Positions 33,158 to 42,200 of a stretch of 64,000 bases of DNA are shown piece by piece. Numbering within the stretch: the stretch's first letter is position 1; each line of letters begins with the position of its first letter. Origin of the DNA: an uncultured Eubacteriales bacterium (GTDB lineage Bacteria > Bacillota > Clostridia > Oscillospirales > Acutalibacteraceae); the NCBI GenBank assembly GCA_934486755.1, contig CAKSQT010000002.1:12892-76891 (forward strand), in the 5' to 3' direction. Under the pieces are notes generated by a model. It worked only from the letters and a program-made list of their open reading frames with translations, was not told the DNA's origin and did not search any database. A program made the position numbers and the translations under genes.

Positions 33158-34309
33158 ACAGTCCTCGGCTTCGGGCGGCGTATCAATATCCTCGGGCTGT
33201 CCTTTTTTCGCAATGCGCTTGTCGGTCGATTCTTCAACAAGCGTGATGATGACCGCTGTAAGCGGAATAAAGAACAGTATTCCCACAAGGCCGAACAGCT
33301 TGCCGCCTATCAAAGCCGCAAGCAACGTCCACAGAGCTGAAAGACCCACCGAGTTGCCGACAACGTGCGGATATATAAACTGATTTTCAATGAACTGAAC
33401 TACCGAGTAGACTATTACGCAGAGAATTACCTTTGACGGGTCGTATATAAGCGTGAGCAACGCGCCCGTAACGCAGGAAACGAAAGCGCCGATATAGGGG
33501 ATAAAGGCGCAGACCGCCGTAAGCACCGCAACAAGCCCCGCATAGGGCAGGCGGAATATGCTGAACGATACGAACATAAACACTCCGAGTATGACCGCTT
33601 CAACGCACTGACCCGAAAGGAATTTACTGTATGTGGCGCTTATTATATCCGACACGCGGTATATCCTGTCGGCGTGCTTTTTATTGATGTAGGCGTAAAT
33701 GTATTTCTTTGTTTTTTTCGCAAGTGATTTCTTGTCAATAAGCACATAAAACGCTATTACTATTGAGAACAGCGACGTGGTTATTATTGAAATAGAGGAT
33801 TTTGTTATTCCGATTATCGAATTGAGAACCGAGCCCATACTGCTGGTCGCCGTGCCGATTATCTTATCGACGTCAATCGACTTCATCCAATTTGTCAGTC
33901 CCGACGTGTCAAACTCAGAGTGGCTTATATAATCTATCCATATCGGCCAGCGTTTTTCAATAAGGGAGTATATATTCTTGACCGAGGAAACGAGTTCGGG
34001 TATTACCGTAGTCACAACAAGCGCTATTATAAGGGAAATGCAAATGACCGTAAGCACAATGCTTATAATATCGACCGCCCGTTCGTTCGGGCGCTTTTTG
34101 CACTTTCTGAACATTCGGTTTATCAGCTTTTCAAAGCCCTTTACGGGTACGTTGAGTATAAACGCTATCAAAAGTCCCGCAACCAGCGGCAGCAGCATTG
34201 ATATAGCCCAACCGACAGCCGACCACACTACGTTCAGGTTGGTAAGACCTACGAAAAGCACCACCCCGAAGGCTATTAAAATCATAATTCTTTTTGTTTT
34301 TCTGTCCAT
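33152..34309 (-). CDS. AI-2E family permease
   Basis: This 385-residue membrane protein has about seven to eight hydrophobic segments and the family region AFIPYIGAFVSCVTGALL followed by the YPHVVGNSVGLSALWTLLAA stretch. Members include TqsA-like exporters and Na+/H+ antiporters, so the name does not prove autoinducer transport. It overlaps the PlsY-like gene by 28 bases and is the last gene of a three-gene operon. Confidence 0.88.
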   Translation of the reverse strand: MDRKTKRIMILIAFGVVLFVGLTNLNVVWSAVGWAISMLLPLVAGLLIAFILNVPVKGFEKLINRMFRKCKKRPNERAVDIISIVLTVICISLIIALVVTTVIPELVSSVKNIYSLIEKRWPIWIDYISHSEFDTSGLTNWMKSIDVDKIIGTATSSMGSVLNSIIGITKSSISIITTSLFSIVIAFYVLIDKKSLAKKTKKYIYAYINKKHADRIYRVSDIISATYSKFLSGQCVEAVILGVFMFVSFSIFRLPYAGLVAVLTAVCAFIPYIGAFVSCVTGALLTLIYDPSKVILCVIVYSVVQFIENQFIYPHVVGNSVGLSALWTLLAALIGGKLFGLVGILFFIPLTAVIITLVEESTDKRIAKKGQPEDIDTPPEAEDCL

Positions 34310-34926
34310 TGCTCGGTATTCTCCTTTCGGATATGAGTTTTATCGCAAATGTGCCTATAAACGCCGACCGCGGCTATCGCGGCACAGCCTAAGGCTGTAT
34401 ACTGCTTTTTTACTATAAACAAAACGGCTGATACAAACCCGAAAATCGCAAACACGATTATACTGCGTTTTCTTATCGGGTCTATCTTCAAAACGGTTGA
34501 AAGCAGAATATAAGCGGCGGCAAGGGTGATAAGTCCTATTAAACTTACTCTTGCGCAGCCTATAAGAACCCCGAACGACACCGCTATGCATTTTCCGCCG
34601 CGAAAGCGGTTGAACGGAGCCAGAGCGTGTCCCAAAACGGGGGCTGTCATAGCGAGGGTGAAAAATACGCTTTTCGGGTCTATAATATCGGCGGCGAAAT
34701 ACATAGGTATAAGACCTTTTAAGATGTCAAGCGTTAAGCACACGCCGCCCCAGAAAACGCCGCAGTTCATAAATACGTTCCCGGCACCAGGGTTGCCGTC
34801 GGCGCTTATTTCGCATATATCCTTTTTTAAAAACACGGCGGGGATAAGCCAACTGAACATAATACTTCCCGAAATAAAACCTGCGAGAACTACCGAAATT
34901 TGAGAAAGTAAATTTCCGTGCGTCAT
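34282..34926 (-). CDS. PlsY-like glycerol-3-phosphate acyltransferase, divergent
   Basis: This 214-residue membrane protein has five or more hydrophobic segments and two of the PlsY motifs in altered form: DGNPGAGNVFM where SGNxGATNV is usual, and FRGGKCIAVSFG where GGKGVATxxG is usual. PlsY makes lysophosphatidic acid from acyl-phosphate. The Gly to Cys change in the second motif and its pairing with a glycolipid glycosyltransferase suggest a specialised paralog. It overlaps its upstream gene by four bases (ATGA). Confidence 0.8.
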   Translation of the reverse strand: MTHGNLLSQISVVLAGFISGSIMFSWLIPAVFLKKDICEISADGNPGAGNVFMNCGVFWGGVCLTLDILKGLIPMYFAADIIDPKSVFFTLAMTAPVLGHALAPFNRFRGGKCIAVSFGVLIGCARVSLIGLITLAAAYILLSTVLKIDPIRKRSIIVFAIFGFVSAVLFIVKKQYTALGCAAIAAVGVYRHICDKTHIRKENTEQWTEKQKEL

Positions 34927-36029
34927 AATTCGGTCACCCTATCAACAATATCGCGTGCGGAGTATTTGTTTATTTCTGCCCTTTGCGCCGCAAGCATTTT
35001 TTCGCACATAGGCCTGTCCTTTGCGAGCGCGACCGCTTTTATCGCCGCCTCGCGCGGCGATAACGACTTGACCGACATACCTAAGGATTCGAAAAATTCG
35101 GCGTTCTTGGTTTCGCAGCCGGGTATTGTAATAAGGTGAACAAGCGGAACCTCGCAGGCGGCGGCTTCGGTGCTTGAAAGACCGCCGGGTTTTGTTATCA
35201 GCACGTCGGCGGCTTTCATATAAACAGGCACGTCTCTCGTAAACCCGACAGCCGTTACCCGCTTATCGTTTCGGTAGCGCGCATTAAGCTCGGACAAAAG
35301 ATTTTCGTTTTTGCCCGCAAGCACCGTGATTGAAAAATCCCCTTGCTCGCTTTTTATAATTCCGTCGCATATCTCCGATATATTTCCGCAACCTACGCCG
35401 CCCGTCATCACAAGATACATACGGTTTGATACGTCGGCACCTATAATTTTCCGAGCTTCGCTCTTGTCGGTCCTTATTAAGAACCTTTCGGATACGGGTA
35501 TACCCGTCGCAATCAGTTTTTCGCGCGGTATTCCCTTTTCGGTTATTTCGTCCGCAAGTGCGGTATGAGGGATAAAATATCCGTCAAGCGCTGTGTCGCA
35601 GAAAAAAGGTATGCAGGTGTAATCGGTCAAAACGCCGTAGCAGGGGATATGCACGCCGAGCTTTCGTTTTATGGCGGTCATTGCCTCCATACCGTATAAA
35701 TGGGTGCAGATAACGCGGTCGAACCGCTCCGTTCTTATATATTCAAGCAAACGCTTTGCGTAAAGCGAATTTGCAAAGTATATGGGAGAATGACTAAACC
35801 TGTTGCTGTAACTCTCCCCCACGCGGTAGACCTTCCCGAATGTGCGCGGACTGTGCTTTATCATAGAATTATATATGTCGGCAACCTTGCGGCTCGCAAA
35901 ATCCCCCGCAAACGATACGGGGTCGGTTATCTCGTTTTCAAAACCGCTTTTGTCCAACACTTCTTTTATCGCCAAAGCGGCGCTGTGGTGCCCCTCGCCC
36001 GTGTTACAACTTAAAATGAGTATTTTCAT
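34923..36029 (-). CDS. MGDG-synthase/UgtP-like glycosyltransferase (GT28)
   Basis: This 368-residue glycosyltransferase begins MKILILSCNTGEGHHSAA, the N-terminal motif of processive diacylglycerol glucosyltransferases and MGDG synthases. It has a GGVGCGN loop and the C-terminal nucleotide-sugar motif KPGGLSSTEAAACEVP. It probably adds sugars to diacylglycerol for glycolipids or lipoteichoic-acid anchors at the membrane surface. The ATG at 36029 is chosen; the longer frame would start at a TTG. It heads the operon with the PlsY-like and AI-2E genes. Confidence 0.88.
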   Translation of the reverse strand: MKILILSCNTGEGHHSAALAIKEVLDKSGFENEITDPVSFAGDFASRKVADIYNSMIKHSPRTFGKVYRVGESYSNRFSHSPIYFANSLYAKRLLEYIRTERFDRVICTHLYGMEAMTAIKRKLGVHIPCYGVLTDYTCIPFFCDTALDGYFIPHTALADEITEKGIPREKLIATGIPVSERFLIRTDKSEARKIIGADVSNRMYLVMTGGVGCGNISEICDGIIKSEQGDFSITVLAGKNENLLSELNARYRNDKRVTAVGFTRDVPVYMKAADVLITKPGGLSSTEAAACEVPLVHLITIPGCETKNAEFFESLGMSVKSLSPREAAIKAVALAKDRPMCEKMLAAQRAEINKYSARDIVDRVTEL

Positions 36030-36158
36030 CGCAGCACCACCGCTTTTCAAATCATTTCTTTTTCTATTTTACCTTTTTTTGTGTTATTCTTCAACCTTTT
36101 TATAAAAATATGTAACCTAAATTGCAAAAAATTTCGTTTTGGTATATGAGGTGATATT

Positions 36159-36704
36159 ATGCTGTTAATAGTTTTTTCGTCGGTTGATTTAAACAGTTGC
36201 GAAAAAAATATATTTGAATCAATTTATTACAGGTATAGGAACCTGCTTTTTTATCAGGCACTTAAAATCACAAATAACGAAAAAGATGCGGAAGATGTTT
36301 TACAGGAAGCATTTATCAAAATAGCAAAAAATATAAAATGTGTTGACAATGTTGAAAGCAGGGAGACTGCCTCGTTTTTAACGGTTATAACGAAAAATAC
36401 GGCTTATGATTACATAAGAAAAACATCTAAGACAAAGGAAATTTCGTTAAATTATGAAGAACATTGCGTAGTTGAAAGCAGACTGAAAAATTTAGCGGAA
36501 AATATAGAATACCAAGAACTTGTTTCTGTGATTACTCAAATAACTTCACCCTATAACGAAGTTATGTATTTGCACTATGTAAAGGACTATTCTGTTAAGA
36601 AAACGGCAGCATTGCTTGACAGAAAGCCATCAACTGTAAAAATGCAGCTTGTAAGAGGCAAAAAAATACTTATTGATAAATTGTCGGAGGCACTAAATGG
36701 ATAA
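36159..36704 (+). CDS. ECF-like sigma-70 family factor, first copy
   Basis: This 181-residue sigma factor has region 2 (YYRYRNLLFYQALKITNNEK, then DAEDVLQEAF) and region 4 (EVMYLHYVKDYSVKKTAALL, then a KMQLVRGKK tail). ATGAGGTGATATT precedes the ATG. It overlaps the anti-sigma-like gene by eight bases. The pair is AT-rich compared with the genes around it. A TGTAACCT motif upstream (36109) resembles an extracytoplasmic-type -35, which would mean autoregulation, but a matching -10 is not clear. Confidence 0.88.
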   Translation: MLLIVFSSVDLNSCEKNIFESIYYRYRNLLFYQALKITNNEKDAEDVLQEAFIKIAKNIKCVDNVESRETASFLTVITKNTAYDYIRKTSKTKEISLNYEEHCVVESRLKNLAENIEYQELVSVITQITSPYNEVMYLHYVKDYSVKKTAALLDRKPSTVKMQLVRGKKILIDKLSEALNG

Positions 36705-37890
36705 CACACGAATTATACTGAAAAATGCTTTCATAGACGCTCAATTAAACGGGGTTACAGGAAAATCTCATGATTTTTCAGACGAATTTGAAACTGCTAT
36801 GCAAAATATTATCAAGTATCAAAAAGGCTTTTTAAGATTGGTAAATACCGCAGGAAAACGGGTTGCGTGTGTTATACTTGTCGTTTTAATTTGTTTAACT
36901 ACGGTTGCGTGCAGTATAAAAGAGGTCAGGGAGCCTGTTGTAGAAGGAATTAAAAAATTCTATGTTAATGCAAAGGAACTTCTTACAGGAACATCTGCCG
37001 ATAATGTCGCCGAATTATTCCCGAACAATGTATCCGAAATTGTCGGTACAAGCCATATAAGCAAAACAAAAAAGCAGTATTTTATTGACGACGAAGAAAC
37101 GATAAAGAAATTTATAAAGTTACTGTCTGAAACATATTGGGGCGAACCCGAACAGTTCGAGGAATTTGACCAATCAAATGCATATTGGACTTTTGATTTT
37201 TATAACGGCAAAGAGAGTTTATTCCAAATTAAAATGTGTAATGACAGTATATATGTAAAAGCAAAGGTCGCTATCATTATAAACGGTGAGGAAAAACATT
37301 TTTACATTTCAAATAAGGTTTATACGGAAATTTTAGCATTCACAAATAAAAAGTATTATCTTCACAATTCAAAATTGGAAAATCGGAACGAGGAATATTT
37401 TGAATCAAAAAGGCAGGAGGTCCTAAAAGGTATTGACGATCAAACTGCAAAAGAATTGAAAAAAATATTACGAAATGCACATTACGAAATTGAAAGCCTT
37501 TTGCTGCAAAATGTTTCCCTGTTAAAGGAAAGCGACAGTATTTATTGGCAGTATCTTATTACGGGGGAAATCTTTGCCGACCCTATTTCGGGAGATGAAC
37601 GTTATTATCCCGAAAACAGTGAGATTGTTTCCGCATTGGAATATGCAATTTCGGTAATTAATGATAAAACGGCGAAAAGCAATATAAAAGCTGCGCTTGA
37701 ACTCTGGAAAAAATCTATTAGCGAACATAACCTTGCGGGACTTTTCAAGGTTCACGAATATATCCACGATTATGATTACTACGCCGTCAATTATCCGACG
37801 TCGTATGTGTATGATAATTATGCGGATTATCAGGGTTTAGATGACTATTTCGGAAGATTAGAGCAAAGGAAAAAAATAAATTCTGATTAA
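36697..37890 (+). CDS. Membrane-anchored anti-sigma-like protein, first copy
   Basis: This 397-residue protein has a short N-terminal cytoplasmic part (about 1-55), one membrane segment (about 56-73, VACVILVVLICLTTVAC), and a large external domain with no recognised catalytic motif. Starting within the sigma gene and having a single membrane span, it fits the role of a membrane anti-sigma factor that releases the sigma on an external signal. The external domain ends in Tyr-rich helical segments. Function is inferred from context. Confidence 0.7.
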   Translation: MDNTRIILKNAFIDAQLNGVTGKSHDFSDEFETAMQNIIKYQKGFLRLVNTAGKRVACVILVVLICLTTVACSIKEVREPVVEGIKKFYVNAKELLTGTSADNVAELFPNNVSEIVGTSHISKTKKQYFIDDEETIKKFIKLLSETYWGEPEQFEEFDQSNAYWTFDFYNGKESLFQIKMCNDSIYVKAKVAIIINGEEKHFYISNKVYTEILAFTNKKYYLHNSKLENRNEEYFESKRQEVLKGIDDQTAKELKKILRNAHYEIESLLLQNVSLLKESDSIYWQYLITGEIFADPISGDERYYPENSEIVSALEYAISVINDKTAKSNIKAALELWKKSISEHNLAGLFKVHEYIHDYDYYAVNYPTSYVYDNYADYQGLDDYFGRLEQRKKINSD

Positions 37891-38007
37891 ATTGTCACCT
37901 TTTTTCAATTCTCGTGTGTTGTATGGGTGTAGGTCGGTGAGGGTCGCGGGCAGGCGGTAATAACCCGAACTTGCCTAAACAAAAAAAGTGAGGTGTTTAT
38001 ACGGTAT

Positions 38008-38544
38008 ATGTTAGCGCTGTGCTTAACTTTTATTGATGATACCGACGATAAAGATCTGTTTGAAAATCTGTTTTATTCATACAGAAAACAGATGGTTTGT
38101 CTCGCGTTATCTTATATACATAACAGGGAAGACGCCGAAGACGTCGTTCACGACGTTTTTCTTAATATCGCGCAGAGGTATATGCCCGTTATAAAAAGCA
38201 TTGCCAACGAAACGGATATGCGGAATTATCTTTTAAAGGCGACTAAAAACACCTCTTTAAACCGTGTTCGGAAGAATAGAAGCAACACAGAATATTTTAA
38301 AACTGACGGCGAAGCATTGCCGGACGGGGATTTCACCGATAGAATTTGCGAAAAAGGCGAATACGCCGAGGTACTCGGCGCAATTAAGGAATTAAACGAA
38401 AAATACAGAAGCGCACTTTATTATCACTTTGTATTGGAAATACCCGTAAAACAGGTCGCAAAAATGCTTGGACAATCCATATCGGCAACAAAAAAGCAGC
38501 TGGTGCGCGGCAAAAAAACACTGTTGAAAAAGCTCGGAGTATAA
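38008..38544 (+). CDS. ECF-like sigma-70 family factor, second copy
   Basis: This 178-residue sigma factor is paralogous to the one at 36159, with the same region 2 (FYSYRKQMVCLALSYIHNRE, DAEDVVHDVF) and region 4 (ALYYHFVLEIPVKQVAKMLG, KKQLVRGKK). The ATG at 38008 is 12 bases after GAGGTG, which is long. A GTG at 37993 overlaps that site and would add five residues, so the start is uncertain. The upstream stretch 37891-37992 has a TGTCACCT motif. Confidence 0.85.
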   Translation: MLALCLTFIDDTDDKDLFENLFYSYRKQMVCLALSYIHNREDAEDVVHDVFLNIAQRYMPVIKSIANETDMRNYLLKATKNTSLNRVRKNRSNTEYFKTDGEALPDGDFTDRICEKGEYAEVLGAIKELNEKYRSALYYHFVLEIPVKQVAKMLGQSISATKKQLVRGKKTLLKKLGV

Positions 38545-38565
38545 TTTCGAAAAGGAGGAAAGGCT

Positions 38566-39744
38566 ATGTCAATATGTAAAGAAGAATTTATATCAGCTTT
38601 AAGGGTTGCGGTTTCCGCCGAATTTCTTAGTGTTCCCGACGATGAAAATGCAATTAATTTTTGCTTTTCGAACGGTTTTAATAAGAAAATGCAAAAGCTG
38701 ATAAAATCGCAGAAAAAGCCGTATTGGAATTTAATAAAGACAGCTCCCAAAAGGGCTGCCGCCGTCTGTGCCGCGATCGCGGTGTTAATTTGCGGTGCCT
38801 TTTGCGTAAAACCCGTCAGGGTATCGGCTAAGGAAATGCTTGAAGAAATAATTGTTAAAACAAAGAGCATTTTTCAAACGGCTTATGAAAACGGTATTCC
38901 TCTTTCCGAGGTGGACAGCGGCGGCGATTTCAAATATACCGAATTTGACGGCGAAGAAAGAGTTACAAGGCAGGACGGAGCCTCGCCGTCCGTCACGGGA
39001 GAGACATTTGCCGACCCGAAGACCGACATATATAATAAAATGCTCAATACGATAGATCATTTTAACACAGTCGAACTAAGCGTAAATATCCATTTGTCAG
39101 GGGACGATTTGACGGTAAATTCCTATGCGGATATTGATAGATCCTTGGCTTACGAGGCAGTATATGACCGTAACCGTTTGACTTCGGAAACATTTTGCGG
39201 TTCGGAAAACGATTTTCTGACAATCGTTGACCATAACCAAAAAACGTATTCCCGACAGTATTTAAAGAAGTACAGACGCGCCGATTCGCCTTATATTCCG
39301 CTTGAAGAACGGATAATAACTTCACCCGACACAGGCGACGGTTTGCCCTGCTACTGTTACAGGGTAAACGCTACCAACTGCCCTATGGCGTCGTTTTCTA
39401 TGCTGCCCGAGGGAATGGCTTTCAGCTATTTGTCGGATTTTGAGCGGTGGTCGATAGCGGAAGACGGTGTTGATTATCTCGGCAGAAGCTGTGTTAAGAT
39501 AACAGGCACGACAAAGCCGTCGTCTGCCGAAAAGCATAACAATGACGGTTTTATGATGCTTGTTGACAAAAATACGGGGATACTTATGAAGTTTGAGGGC
39601 TACAAAAACGGGGGAATTTCAGGCTATATCACCGTAACAAAATGCACCGTTGACTGCGATACGGCAATCAAAAAGTTTGACGAAAGCGAGTACCCCTCAT
39701 ATACCGAGGGTGAACAGGCGAACTATATCAAAAGGAATAAATGA
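38566..39744 (+). CDS. Membrane-anchored anti-sigma-like protein, second copy
   Basis: This 392-residue protein has a cytoplasmic N-terminus (about 1-62), a single membrane segment (about 63-80, AAAVCAAIAVLICGAFCV) and an external domain whose strand-rich pattern (YNKMLNTIDHFNTVELSVNI, DFLTIVDHNQKTYSR, LVDKNTGILMKFEGY) resembles LolA/lipoprotein-sorting-like folds. It follows the second sigma gene by 21 bases behind GGAGGAAAGG. Its external domain is unlike that of the first copy, so the two modules probably sense different signals. Confidence 0.72.
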   Translation: MSICKEEFISALRVAVSAEFLSVPDDENAINFCFSNGFNKKMQKLIKSQKKPYWNLIKTAPKRAAAVCAAIAVLICGAFCVKPVRVSAKEMLEEIIVKTKSIFQTAYENGIPLSEVDSGGDFKYTEFDGEERVTRQDGASPSVTGETFADPKTDIYNKMLNTIDHFNTVELSVNIHLSGDDLTVNSYADIDRSLAYEAVYDRNRLTSETFCGSENDFLTIVDHNQKTYSRQYLKKYRRADSPYIPLEERIITSPDTGDGLPCYCYRVNATNCPMASFSMLPEGMAFSYLSDFERWSIAEDGVDYLGRSCVKITGTTKPSSAEKHNNDGFMMLVDKNTGILMKFEGYKNGGISGYITVTKCTVDCDTAIKKFDESEYPSYTEGEQANYIKRNK

Positions 39745-39763
39745 CTTTTAATTTGTATTTTTC

Positions 39764-39792
39764 TTGATAAAAAGGCTCCGATATGATAAACT
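39764..39792 (+). promoter_or_regulatory. Promoter of prfC
   Basis: TTGATA (39764-39769) and TAAACT (39787-39792) are 17 bases apart, 37 bases before the GTG start. Confidence 0.65.
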
Positions 39793-39829
39793 TATAAGGT
39801 TGATGTGAATTATTAAGGGGCTATGTTAA

Positions 39830-41422
39830 GTGACAGAATTAGAACGCGAAATAAAACGCCGCCGCACGTTTGCGATAATCTCGCACCCTGACGCGGGCAA
39901 AACCACCCTTACGGAAAAGTTTTTGCTTTACGGCGGTGCGATACAGACCGCGGGTTCGGTTAAGGGAAAGGCTACCGCGAAGCACGCGGTGTCGGACTGG
40001 ATGGAGCTTGAAAAACAGCGCGGAATTTCAATAACCTCGTCGGTAATGCAGTTTGAGTATGAGGGATACTGCATAAACATTCTCGACACGCCCGGACATC
40101 AGGACTTTTCGGAGGATACCTATCGCACGCTTATGGCGGCGGACAGCGTTGTTATGGTGATTGACGCCGCAAAAGGTATCGAAGCGCAGACAAGAAAGCT
40201 GTTTAAGGTTTGCGCTATGCGGCATATACCGATATTTACGTTTATAAACAAGCTCGACCGTGAGGCGCGCGACCCGTTTGAACTGCTTGACGAACTTGAA
40301 AAAGAGTTTGGGATAGGCACCTATCCCGTCAACTGGCCGATAGGGTGCGGGGTCAGCTTTAAGGGCGTGTTTGACCGCGACAAACGCCAAATTCTCACCT
40401 TTAACGAATTTCACAGAGGTCAGGAAAAGCTGACCGCGATAGAGTGCGATATAACCGACACCGAAAAGTTAGACGGGCTTATAGGCGAGTATCAGCGCAG
40501 GGAGCTGGTTGACCAAATAGAACTGCTTGACGGCGCAAGCTATGAGTTTGATTTGGAAAAGGTGCAAAAGGGCGAGCTTACGCCCGTGTTCTTCGGTTCG
40601 GCGCTCACCAACTTCGGCGTTGAGCCGTTCCTTGAAAACTTCCTTAAAATGACTACTTCTCCGCTTGCGCGTATGACCGAGCAGGGCGAGGTAGACCCGT
40701 TTGACGATAATTTTTCCGCCTTTGTTTTTAAAATTCAGGCAAATATGAACAAGGCGCACCGCGACAGGATAACGTTTTTGCGTATTTGTTCTGGAAAGTT
40801 TGAAAGAGGGGCGGAATATTATCACGTTCAGGGCGGCAAGAGCCTAAGGCTCTCTCAGCCGCAGCAAATGATGGCGGAGGAACGCCAGATAATAAACGAG
40901 GCTTATGCGGGCGATATAATCGGCGTGTTTGACCCAGGAATTTTCTCGATAGGCGACACGGTGTGTTCGCCCAAAAAGCAGGTTAAGTTTGAGGGAATAC
41001 CAACCTTTGCGCCCGAGCATTTTGCGGTTATAGAGCAAACAAATTCTTTAAAGCGCAAACAGTTTGTAAAGGGTGTTGAGCAGATAGCGCAGGAGGGCGC
41101 CATTCAGATATTCCACGAACCGAATACGGGTATGGAGCGCGTTATAGTCGGCGTGGTCGGCGTTTTGCAGTTTGAGGTTTTGGAATATCGGCTTCAAAAT
41201 GAGTACAACGTTGAGGTAATGCGGAACAATCTGCCGTATCAGTATATCCGCTGGATACGCAACGCGGATATAGACGTGAAATCCTTAAACCTTACCTCCG
41301 ACACAAAGTGGGTTCAGGATTTTAAGGGCAACAATATCCTTATTTTCACAAGCGAATGGAATATCAATTGGGCGCTTGAACGCAACGAGGGTCTGGTTTT
41401 GGAAGACTTTAACAAGAATTAA
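39830..41422 (+). CDS. prfC: Peptide chain release factor 3
   Basis: This 530-residue translational GTPase removes RF1 or RF2 from the ribosome after peptide release. The G motifs are visible: G1 SHPDAGKTT, G3 DTPGHQDF, and G4 NKLD, followed by EF-G-like domains. The start is a GTG nine bases after AAGGGG. It has full family length and no defects. Confidence 0.95.
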   Translation: MTELEREIKRRRTFAIISHPDAGKTTLTEKFLLYGGAIQTAGSVKGKATAKHAVSDWMELEKQRGISITSSVMQFEYEGYCINILDTPGHQDFSEDTYRTLMAADSVVMVIDAAKGIEAQTRKLFKVCAMRHIPIFTFINKLDREARDPFELLDELEKEFGIGTYPVNWPIGCGVSFKGVFDRDKRQILTFNEFHRGQEKLTAIECDITDTEKLDGLIGEYQRRELVDQIELLDGASYEFDLEKVQKGELTPVFFGSALTNFGVEPFLENFLKMTTSPLARMTEQGEVDPFDDNFSAFVFKIQANMNKAHRDRITFLRICSGKFERGAEYYHVQGGKSLRLSQPQQMMAEERQIINEAYAGDIIGVFDPGIFSIGDTVCSPKKQVKFEGIPTFAPEHFAVIEQTNSLKRKQFVKGVEQIAQEGAIQIFHEPNTGMERVIVGVVGVLQFEVLEYRLQNEYNVEVMRNNLPYQYIRWIRNADIDVKSLNLTSDTKWVQDFKGNNILIFTSEWNINWALERNEGLVLEDFNKN

Positions 41423-41463
41423 AAGTTGATAATGGAAAATTGAAAATTAACAATAAATCAGAG

Positions 41464-41518
41464 TTTAGCAAGCAAAACAGGCTCCCCTCTTGTTCGATAG
41501 AGGGGAGCCTGTTTTTAT
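41464..41518. repeat. Dispersed hairpin repeat after prfC
   Basis: The left flank AGAGTTTAGCAAG precedes CAGGCTCCCCTCT (41478-41490), which pairs perfectly with AGAGGGGAGCCTG (41499-41511), then TTTTTATA. It is the cleanest terminator of the family and lies between prfC and the convergent XRE gene. Confidence 0.85.
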
Positions 41519-41537
41519 ATCAATATGTGGCTAAACT

Positions 41538-41780
41538 TTAATACTTTGCTTTTTCGTCATTTTTTGGGAAAGGCATATTTTCTGGCAAACCTAAAATATA
41601 ATCAGCTGATACGTTATAGTAAATACACAACGCCTTTATTATATGAGCGGGCATTTCACTTTCCCCGCGTTCCCAACGTTGGTATTGCGTTGTGTGTTCA
41701 TTCAGCAATTCTGCAATTTGGGCTTGTGTTATGTCTCTGTCTTCTCTTAAATCCCTTAATCTCTGATATTTATATTTCAT
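41538..41780 (-). CDS. XRE-family HTH regulator
   Basis: This 80-residue repressor-type protein has a single Cro/CI HTH (ITQAQIAELLNEHTTQYQRW) and a C-terminal tail (YYNVSADYILGLPE) typical of small XRE regulators. It is divergent from the gene at 41885, and the intergenic DNA holds a perfect palindrome over the other gene's promoter. It probably represses that gene and perhaps itself. Confidence 0.9.
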   Translation of the reverse strand: MKYKYQRLRDLREDRDITQAQIAELLNEHTTQYQRWERGESEMPAHIIKALCIYYNVSADYILGLPENMPFPKNDEKAKY

Positions 41781-41813
41781 TTATAATTCACCCCAAACTT
41801 ATTTTACCAAAAA

Positions 41814-41855
41814 ACACAAAAAAGTGTTGACAATAACACAATAATGTGTTATTAT
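41814..41855 (+). promoter_or_regulatory. Promoter with operator palindromes between the XRE gene and its divergent partner
   Basis: TTGACA (41827-41832) and TATTAT (41850-41855) are 17 bases apart. The spacer is filled by AATAACACA-N4-TGTGTTATT (41832-41853), a perfect inverted repeat. A shorter ACAC-N6-GTGT (41814-41827) overlaps the -35. An HTH dimer bound here would block the rightward promoter. Confidence 0.8.
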
Positions 41856-41884
41856 TTAGCTACAAATTTAAGTGTGGTAAAAAT

Positions 41885-42196
41885 ATGGAATTTTCAGATA
41901 TGATGAAAAGATGTAAGTTGTCTGAGTTAAGTAATTTTCTTATCGGCGGCGGTGAGCTGGTAATAGAAAGAGAAGATTTATATTTTGAAACAGCTGTAAA
42001 AAATGCAGAAAAGCAGACCGACGACTTTTTGGAGGAGCATTTTGAAAGTATAAAAGAGCGCGATGAGGTTTTTGCTGTAATAGCAGACCGTGAAACAATT
42101 ATAAGAGAAACATATTTTCAAATGGGCTTTACAGCAGGAATAAATTTATCAAGAGAAATAGAAAAACGGACTAAGGAACTTAGCAGAAAAAAATAA
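41885..42196 (+). CDS. Conserved-looking small protein of unknown function under XRE control
   Basis: I do not recognise this 103-residue, charged, mostly helical protein (IEREDLYFETAVKNAEKQTD near the middle, KRTKELSRKK at the end). The ATG at 41885 is preferred over an upstream in-frame start at 41846 that lies in the promoter. No strong ribosome site is visible (TGTGGTAAAAAT). It is divergent from an XRE gene whose palindromic operator covers its promoter. The arrangement resembles toxin-antitoxin or phage-control pairs, but no such domain is visible. Confidence 0.6.
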   Translation: MEFSDMMKRCKLSELSNFLIGGGELVIEREDLYFETAVKNAEKQTDDFLEEHFESIKERDEVFAVIADRETIIRETYFQMGFTAGINLSREIEKRTKELSRKK

Positions 42197-42200
42197 TATA

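Noticed and set aside
33152..34309. Autoinducer-2 export function for the AI-2E family gene
   Set aside because: The family name covers Na+/H+ antiporters and other permeases, and no luxS or related gene is in the window. Only the family is claimed.
41538..42196. Type II toxin-antitoxin call for the XRE gene and its neighbour
   Set aside because: The partners are divergent and separated, and the small protein shows no known toxin fold. The layout only permits a regulatory pair, which is how it is reported.
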